A stretch of 45,149 bases of DNA, taken from Pseudomonadota bacterium. GTDB lineage: Bacteria > Pseudomonadota > Gammaproteobacteria > Burkholderiales > Casimicrobiaceae. The stretch is from contig WQUA01000015.1 of the NCBI GenBank assembly GCA_009786025.1, forward strand, positions 1-45,149, read 5' to 3'. Position 1 is the stretch's first letter; every line of letters starts with the position of its first letter. Of the stretch, positions 39,827-45,149 are shown piece after piece. The position numbers and the translations under genes are program-made. The notes under the pieces were generated by a model. The model was not told where the DNA came from, ran no database searches, and saw only the letters and a list, made by a program, of their open reading frames with translations.

Positions 39827-39858
39827 TGAATGGGAATAAATTCCATAAAGGTGTCGCT

Positions 39859-42800
39859 ATGAAAAATTTATCTTTTTCTCGTTGGCTGGTTTGCGTATTA
39901 CTCCCGGCGCTAAGCTTCGTATGGGGGAGTGGCGTTCAGGCTCAGCCGGTAAAGCTGGCCGATGCGCCTTTGGCAACGGAGGCCAAGGTTCCCCCTACGA
40001 TCGTGATGGTTGCTGACGATTCGGGGAGTATGGCCAGCACCTATCCGTCAGATACCCTCGTAAATACTCAATACGCGTGTGTTGAACCAGGCCCAACCCC
40101 GACATACGCGCAGGCAACCGCTTCCTATCCTTGGCTTACTGCGGCGGCACAGGTTAGCTTTCCTACCTATTCGAGTTATTATCCGACTTATGTCTATTCC
40201 ACTTTAGCGAATGCGTGTCCGAATCAGAAATGTTGCACAATGATTCCGACGGGGGGGTTTTCGGATGGCACCAATTACGTCGTGCAGCTATCCGAAGGAA
40301 TATGCCAGAATGGGCAGCCGCCAATGATGGCTGCAGCATTCAATGGCCTCGCCTACAATCCGTTGATAGATTATGTTCCTCCCAAAAGAGGGAACGCGAG
40401 CGCTGCACAATTCCCGATCTTTGATAATACCAGTGGCGCTGGGCATGGACTGTGGACCAATGTGTCTTGGCAGGCCCCTAGCGGCATTACCGCCTGGGAT
40501 CAATATAAAGGGAGCCCGATGGCGGTAAATTTGGTAACACAAAGGTGTTATTACACTACGGCGCAATATAATGCTCTCAATAATGATTATTTGCGGGGAA
40601 CCTCATCCGGCTGGCAAAGCCAAGTCGGGTTTGCGGCAAGCGGCGCAAATGCTTATTCGGTTCCTGTGCATTACTACCGAACCAATGTCAAGTGGTGCAA
40701 GACGACACGGGCGAGCACGGCGTTTAACAACTTTGCAAACCCGGGTACGATCAATTCGCCCGCTGGCGGCGGCGCTGTCACTATGACGAATTGCCAGGAC
40801 AGTTATGATCAGACGGCTGGCTACATCTATCCTTATTATTATTCGCCGTCGGGAGTGAACGATGCGACCAAAGCGAATAACCAAACTACTCCGGCGTTCG
40901 ATTTGGTGGTGTTGAATTTGTCCACGCCGAGCGCTCCGAAAATCAACATGGTGCAGAATGGGGTTGTATCGACGGGGCTGACGAGTATTTCTCATCCCTA
41001 TTTCGACGCAGCCACGGGGACGATGAAAACGATCACTCGTACCGCGGCGCAAGAGGTGACCAATTACGCCAACTGGGCAGCTTATTATCGCAACCGGGTG
41101 GCGGCGACCAAAACGTCGGCGTCAATTGCCTTTGTGGACGCGATTCCGGATGGGGCGGGCGGAACAGGCTGTAATCCGACATCCCCAAAGCTTTTCCCCA
41201 GAGTTGGGTTCATGTCCATCAGCCCTTATGGCTCATATCCTCTTGGTCAAGCCAAGGGCTTTACAGTGTATGATTTTTGCGGTAGCTCCAATCGCGAAAA
41301 CTTTACTTCCAAGTTGCTTGCATACACATCGTATTCAGATACGCCTTTGAGAGAAGCTTTCAATGATGTAGGAAACCGATTCTATACTGACAATAATAAC
41401 ACTCTTGTCAAATATGCATGTCAGCGATCCAACGTGATCCTGTTTACGGATGGTATGTGGAATGGCACCAGTTTGGGCACGACCACCAATTATGATGGGG
41501 CAACACTGACTGCAAAGCTTCCGGATTTAGACCTGGCCTCCCCCCCTACCCCGGCTGCCGGCACGCCCGTCTATAGTGCTTACGGCGGCGGCCCTTTGCC
41601 TGCTGTTGGTGGGCGCTGGCCCGATCCCATTCGCGATTACAAGAATACGGGCCCAACCAATACAACACTTGCGGACTTGGCGCTTCAATACTGGATGACG
41701 CCTCTTGGCGGCGCCTCTGTCGACAACAGCGAATCCGCTCCCAAGCCCTATATCAAAAATACCAGGAAAGTGGCTTCGACCGCGCGCGATCCGGCGACAT
41801 GGCCGCACCTTAATTTCTACGGCATGGGTTTTGGGGTCAGAGGGACTTTGCCCTTATCGGATCAGGCAGCAACATTGTCTCAGATGGGGAGTGGAACATC
41901 GCCCCAAATTTACGCTTGGCCGACTCCTGCACCCAGCGGCCCTACCGCTGTCGATGATCTCTGGCACGCTACGGTCAACGGGTTCGGCAGCTTCGTTGCG
42001 GCACAGTCTACGGAAGAATTCAGTGTTGGCCTCAAGAAAATTCTGACCGAGATTCTCAATACGGGCGGCGCTCGTTCGGGCGTTGCGTTGCCTTCTCCGG
42101 TGATATCGAGCGGCGGCTACACCTATTCCCCCTCTTTTGAAGCGGGCTGGACCGGAGACATTATCAGAAGGTCCATCAACTCGAGCGGCGTGGAATCCGC
42201 TATACCCGGACAAAAATCTGCAGCAGGGAATCTGGCCGACCTTCTAACTCCGACAGTGGCGATACCAGAACCCTGGAAGACAGCTCGCCAGGTTTTTACG
42301 ACCAACTGGAACGGAAATAAAGTCAGCATGGCCAACGTCGATACGTTTACAGCCACCCCCTTTACGGCCACTGGTTTGTCAACCGCAATGCTTGCTAATT
42401 TGGGATCTACGTCCACCCAGCAGGTGAATGTCGTTGCTTATTTGCGCGGACGTCGAAGCGCAGAAGGTGATGCGATTGGACAATTTCGGATGCGCGGGCC
42501 GGGGCCGTTGGGCGATATTGTCAATGCAGGTCCGGTGGTGGTCACGACGCCTTACTGTGAGACGGGGCCTTGCGACTATAACGAGACGGACAATCCTGGT
42601 TATCAGGCTTTTTACAATAAATATCAGAATCGCAATACGATGGTTTATGCCGCGGCCAACGATGGGATGCTGCATGCTTTCGATGAAAAGCTGAATGAGA
42701 AATGGGCGTATATTCCTTCCGACATATTGTATCGTTCACAAGCTGACGCCGGGATCGTTAATCTGACCTTTCAGGAGTCCGATCTGATTACGCCGTTCAC

Positions 42801-44223
42801 GCATTACTTCTATGTCGATGCGACGCCGCGAGCGGCGGATGTGTTCTTTAACACGAACGACTCATGGGAAACCATGTTGGTCGGCGGATTGGGTAAGGGC
42901 GGTACTTCGTATTACGCACTCAGGGTGACCGATGCCGGCGCCTTGGCGAATGAAGCCGCCACGGCGTCCGACAAGGTGAGGTGGGAATTTACCCACAACA
43001 ATATGGGCTATACCTACGGGCGGGCGATCCTGACCAAAACCAAAGCCGATGATTGGGGCTACGATTCCGGAGACAGCACAAAAGCGCGGTGGATGGCCAT
43101 TCTTCCGTCCGGTTATAACAATGGCTCCGGGAGCGGACAGCCGAAAAACGGTGATGGGAAAGGACACCTTTTCTTTGTCGATGCGGAGACAGGGGAGTTG
43201 ATGAACAACGGTTCGAGCGGGGATGTCGTAACGCCGGAAGGCTCGCAGTCCATGCCGCTGGGACTGGTGGCGATCGGCAGCTATACTGAAGACTATACCA
43301 ATCAGTTGGCGACGACTGTTTACGGCGGCGATCAGGTAGGGAATTTCTGGCGCTTCAATCTTGAAAGCACCCATCGCAGCGATTGGGTCAAGCAAAACGA
43401 TCCTGTTGTCGGCGGGGTGCAGAAAATGGCGACCCTCAAGGACAGCACTGGCAACAACCAATGGGTAACGACTGAGCCTTGGCCGCAGCTCGATAGTAGC
43501 GCAACTCCCAACCGTTGGGTGTTCGTGGGAACAGGGGGGTTCAGGAACGAAAATGACCTGCTCTCTAAAACCGGGCATACCTTTTACGCTTTCCGCGATG
43601 GGGGGCAAACGACCACGGATAAGAACATCGTCAACCGGGACGCGCGCAGCTCCGCCAGCTCCTGCGGCACCAGCGGCGCAGGCCCTTGTGGGCTGGAACC
43701 TGTAACGGGGACTTATCTCACCTATGCTAACGGTACTCCGCCGCCGGCGCGGCAGACGGATAACGGCTGGTATGAAGACTTGCCCACGAGTACCAAGCCG
43801 ACGGAGGGGAGCTACCATATCACGGTCAACCCGATAGAGGCTTTTGGGGTTGTGGTCTATGTTGCCAATAAATATACAGGGGGCCTGGTCGCGGGGACAG
43901 GGTCTGGCGCTGGAGTGGATCCATGCACTGATGCGGCGTTTTCAGGAAAGATCTATGCGCGCGATTTTGTAACCGGGGCGTCGGTTTTACGAAATAGTGG
44001 TGGTGCATTGGTGGCTAATATAGACGTAGATGGAGGCATAGCCGATGCCGTGATTTTGGATACGGGAAAAACAGACGCGAGTGGAAACCATGAGTACGCG
44101 ATCGGCGTCACCAGCATGGCATCCAAGCGCCTTATTTTGGCCGGTTTTTTCCAGGTCGAGCGGGGCAGCGCTAACAGAGCGCCGATAAGAACCAACATAC
44201 GTTACATCAACATCAACCAGTAA
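39859..44223 (+). CDS. pilY1: type IV pilus tip/assembly protein PilY1
   Basis: A 1454-residue secreted or pilus-tip protein. I chose ATG 39859, which has AAAGG upstream and starts a signal peptide (MKNLSFSRWLVCVLLPALSFVWGSGVQAQ); ATG 39826, overlapping the pilX stop, would place 11 extra residues before it. The N-terminal half has a von Willebrand A-type domain with a metal site DDSGSM near residue 53. The C-terminal half is the PilY1 beta-propeller (AYVAANDGMLHAFDE-like, GGLGKGGTSYYALRV, VYGGDQVGNFWRFNL, VFVGTGGF). The loop that in P. aeruginosa binds calcium, rich in aspartates just before the GGD strand, reads SYTEDYTNQLATTVYGGD and looks degenerate. It is the last gene of the cluster and is followed by a strong terminator. 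Confidence 0.9.
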   Translation: MKNLSFSRWLVCVLLPALSFVWGSGVQAQPVKLADAPLATEAKVPPTIVMVADDSGSMASTYPSDTLVNTQYACVEPGPTPTYAQATASYPWLTAAAQVSFPTYSSYYPTYVYSTLANACPNQKCCTMIPTGGFSDGTNYVVQLSEGICQNGQPPMMAAAFNGLAYNPLIDYVPPKRGNASAAQFPIFDNTSGAGHGLWTNVSWQAPSGITAWDQYKGSPMAVNLVTQRCYYTTAQYNALNNDYLRGTSSGWQSQVGFAASGANAYSVPVHYYRTNVKWCKTTRASTAFNNFANPGTINSPAGGGAVTMTNCQDSYDQTAGYIYPYYYSPSGVNDATKANNQTTPAFDLVVLNLSTPSAPKINMVQNGVVSTGLTSISHPYFDAATGTMKTITRTAAQEVTNYANWAAYYRNRVAATKTSASIAFVDAIPDGAGGTGCNPTSPKLFPRVGFMSISPYGSYPLGQAKGFTVYDFCGSSNRENFTSKLLAYTSYSDTPLREAFNDVGNRFYTDNNNTLVKYACQRSNVILFTDGMWNGTSLGTTTNYDGATLTAKLPDLDLASPPTPAAGTPVYSAYGGGPLPAVGGRWPDPIRDYKNTGPTNTTLADLALQYWMTPLGGASVDNSESAPKPYIKNTRKVASTARDPATWPHLNFYGMGFGVRGTLPLSDQAATLSQMGSGTSPQIYAWPTPAPSGPTAVDDLWHATVNGFGSFVAAQSTEEFSVGLKKILTEILNTGGARSGVALPSPVISSGGYTYSPSFEAGWTGDIIRRSINSSGVESAIPGQKSAAGNLADLLTPTVAIPEPWKTARQVFTTNWNGNKVSMANVDTFTATPFTATGLSTAMLANLGSTSTQQVNVVAYLRGRRSAEGDAIGQFRMRGPGPLGDIVNAGPVVVTTPYCETGPCDYNETDNPGYQAFYNKYQNRNTMVYAAANDGMLHAFDEKLNEKWAYIPSDILYRSQADAGIVNLTFQESDLITPFTHYFYVDATPRAADVFFNTNDSWETMLVGGLGKGGTSYYALRVTDAGALANEAATASDKVRWEFTHNNMGYTYGRAILTKTKADDWGYDSGDSTKARWMAILPSGYNNGSGSGQPKNGDGKGHLFFVDAETGELMNNGSSGDVVTPEGSQSMPLGLVAIGSYTEDYTNQLATTVYGGDQVGNFWRFNLESTHRSDWVKQNDPVVGGVQKMATLKDSTGNNQWVTTEPWPQLDSSATPNRWVFVGTGGFRNENDLLSKTGHTFYAFRDGGQTTTDKNIVNRDARSSASSCGTSGAGPCGLEPVTGTYLTYANGTPPPARQTDNGWYEDLPTSTKPTEGSYHITVNPIEAFGVVVYVANKYTGGLVAGTGSGAGVDPCTDAAFSGKIYARDFVTGASVLRNSGGALVANIDVDGGIADAVILDTGKTDASGNHEYAIGVTSMASKRLILAGFFQVERGSANRAPIRTNIRYININQ

Positions 44224-44243
44224 TTGATTTTGTGATGATTTTA

Positions 44244-44278
44244 AACAGCGCGGTATAACAAATACCGCGCTGTTTTTT
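44244..44278 (+). terminator. rho-independent terminator of the pil cluster
   Basis: AACAGCGCGGTAT, loop AACAA, ATACCGCGCTGTT, then TTTTT: a perfect 13-bp stem 20 nt past the pilY1 stop. Confidence 0.95.
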
Positions 44279-44329
44279 TGTGGCGTTACGGATAAGAAAA
44301 AAGAGACCGACAGAAGTTCGGCGGATTGC

Positions 44330-45149
44330 TTACGACCCGGAGAACCAGTAACTTGCGATAAGTGTTGTTGAGGTCGTTACTCCTATCTCCGCTTTCACCA
44401 CATGCCCGCTTCCCGGCGCGGCGGTGATGGCGTTGCCATCGAGATCCCGCAGCGCGTTCAGCGGAACGGTTCGGTTGCCTTCCGGCGTGATGATTTCAAG
44501 TGTATCGCCGATGGCGAAGCGGTTTTTGACGTCGAGGGTGGAGAGGCCGGTTTCGGTGTCGTAGTCGATGACTTCGGCGACAAATTGTTGGGTGAAGTTT
44601 GAGGAAGCGCCGTCGATATAGTTTTGGGTGGCGTCCGGGGTTGTGTCTGAAGCATGGCGATCGAGGAAGCCTTCGGTGTAGCCGCGGTTGGCGAGGCCAT
44701 CGAGCTGTTTCAACAGATCGGGGTTGAATTCGCGCCCGCCCATCGCGTCGTCGATCGCACGTTTGTAGATCTGCGCGGTGCGGGCGGCGTAGTAGTGCGA
44801 TTTGGTGCGGCCTTCGATTTTGAAGCTGTCGATGCCGATTTCGATCAGCCGCCGGATGTGGCGGATGGCGCGCAGGTCGCGCGAATTCATCAGGTAGGTG
44901 CCATGTTCGTCTTCGGTGATTTCCATCCATTCATCGCGGCGGCGCTCGGGCTCTTCGAGAAGATAGGCCTGGTCGGCGGCGGGGTGGTGGGAAACCCCAT
45001 CCCCACCCCGGTCCTCCCCTTGAAGGGGAGGGATATCCTCGCCCCCTCTCCCGCAAGCGGAAGAGGGGGGCGTGTGAAGGAGAGGGACTGGCAGCAGCGC
45101 GCCTTCAGGTGTTTCGTTTCCGGGCGCGAGCCGGTAGCGCCAGCGGCAG
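44330..45149 (-). CDS. U32-family tRNA hydroxylation protein (TrhP/YegQ-like), partial at window edge
   Basis: The frame is open to the end of the window, so the N-terminal half is missing; 272 codons are visible. It matches the C-terminal part of the U32 proteins of the YegQ/TrhP type, which help hydroxylate uridine 34 of some tRNAs. Landmarks are CRWRYRL at the edge (in TNACRWEY-type motif), YLLEE, EDEHGTYLMNSRDLRAIRHI, IDSFKIEGRTKSHYYAARTAQIYKRAIDDA and NRGYTEGFL, then a C-terminal beta domain (VKNRFAIGDTLEIITPEGN). Between WRY and YLLEE about 40 residues (for example PPSSACGRGGEDIPPLQG) come from a palindromic repeat inserted in frame. ATG 44926 is an internal methionine, not the start. 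Confidence 0.85.
   Translation of the reverse strand, partial: CRWRYRLAPGNETPEGALLPVPLLHTPPSSACGRGGEDIPPLQGEDRGGDGVSHHPAADQAYLLEEPERRRDEWMEITEDEHGTYLMNSRDLRAIRHIRRLIEIGIDSFKIEGRTKSHYYAARTAQIYKRAIDDAMGGREFNPDLLKQLDGLANRGYTEGFLDRHASDTTPDATQNYIDGASSNFTQQFVAEVIDYDTETGLSTLDVKNRFAIGDTLEIITPEGNRTVPLNALRDLDGNAITAAPGSGHVVKAEIGVTTSTTLIASYWFSGS
44995..45090. repeat. palindromic CCCTCTCCC element inside the U32 gene
   Basis: GGTCCTCCCCTTGAAGGGGA (45010-45029) and CCCCCTCTCCCGCAAGCGGA continuing AGAGGGGGG (45042-45070) are two related hairpins side by side. The reading frame of the U32 gene passes through them without a stop. Confidence 0.75.

Overview
The window looks like a chromosomal segment of a Gram-negative betaproteobacterium, possibly near Rhodocyclales or Nitrosomonadales; that placement is inference. 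The pointers are a betaproteobacterial-type porin, an OmpR/EnvZ pair, the order pyrG-kdsA-eno-ftsB, clpS-clpA, a rpsT/murJ neighbourhood, a KDO synthesis gene (lipopolysaccharide) and a type IVa minor-pilin/PilY1 cluster. Most genes are housekeeping. No rRNA, tRNA, CRISPR array or transposase gene is visible.

Layout. 0.2-2.4 kb: queH (queuosine), a 77-residue membrane protein and a porin. 2.5-5 kb: a LemA and M48 metalloprotease pair. 5.2-6.4 kb: an M20 amidohydrolase. 6.6-10.8 kb: a MoxR, DUF58 and TgpA-type transglutaminase operon. 11-13.2 kb: four small genes of immunity-protein type (WGR/DUF4240, Imm10-like, DUF6985-like, and an unnamed family) with no toxin beside them. 13.6-17.3 kb: NADP-glutamate dehydrogenase, then convergent ompR-envZ. 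17.7-20.7 kb: pncB coupled by ATGA to a GspE/PilB-type ATPase. 20.9-25.4 kb: a small unknown gene, rpsT, an acetone-carboxylase/thiolase chimera, murJ and a cold-shock gene. 25.7-28.4 kb: clpS-clpA. 28.6-35.7 kb: a TrmH/SpoU methyltransferase, ftsB, eno, kdsA, pyrG and gltX, all on the minus strand. 36.3-44.2 kb: pilE-fimT-pilV-pilW-pilX-pilY1. 44.3 kb to the end: most of a U32-family tRNA hydroxylation protein, running off the window.

The most unusual locus is 22.17-23.23 kb. A canonical sigma-54 promoter, a ribosome binding site and about 30 codons of an acetone carboxylase beta-subunit gene are joined in frame to the last three quarters of an acetyl-CoA acetyltransferase. The catalytic N-terminal cysteine region is gone. 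It looks like the scar of a deletion through an acetone-degradation operon, and it sits between rpsT and murJ.

A second theme is several families of short dispersed repeats. A palindromic CCCTCTCCC/GGGAGAGGG element lies in frame inside two conserved RNA-modification genes (the TrmH-family methyltransferase and the U32 protein). A TCAGAGGTCAGGAATCAG-like repeat sits at the 3' ends of six genes and writes the C-terminal residues of most of them. Others, together with 'GCGCTTTGCGGTTAA'-like tracts, fill several intergenic gaps as mosaics.

Regulatory sites that can be read directly include the sigma-54 promoter, sigma-70-type promoters for rpsT and the cold-shock gene (with a leader of about 180 nt), a possible FNR-type box upstream of gdhA, and hairpin terminators after gdhA, rpsT, csp and pilY1.
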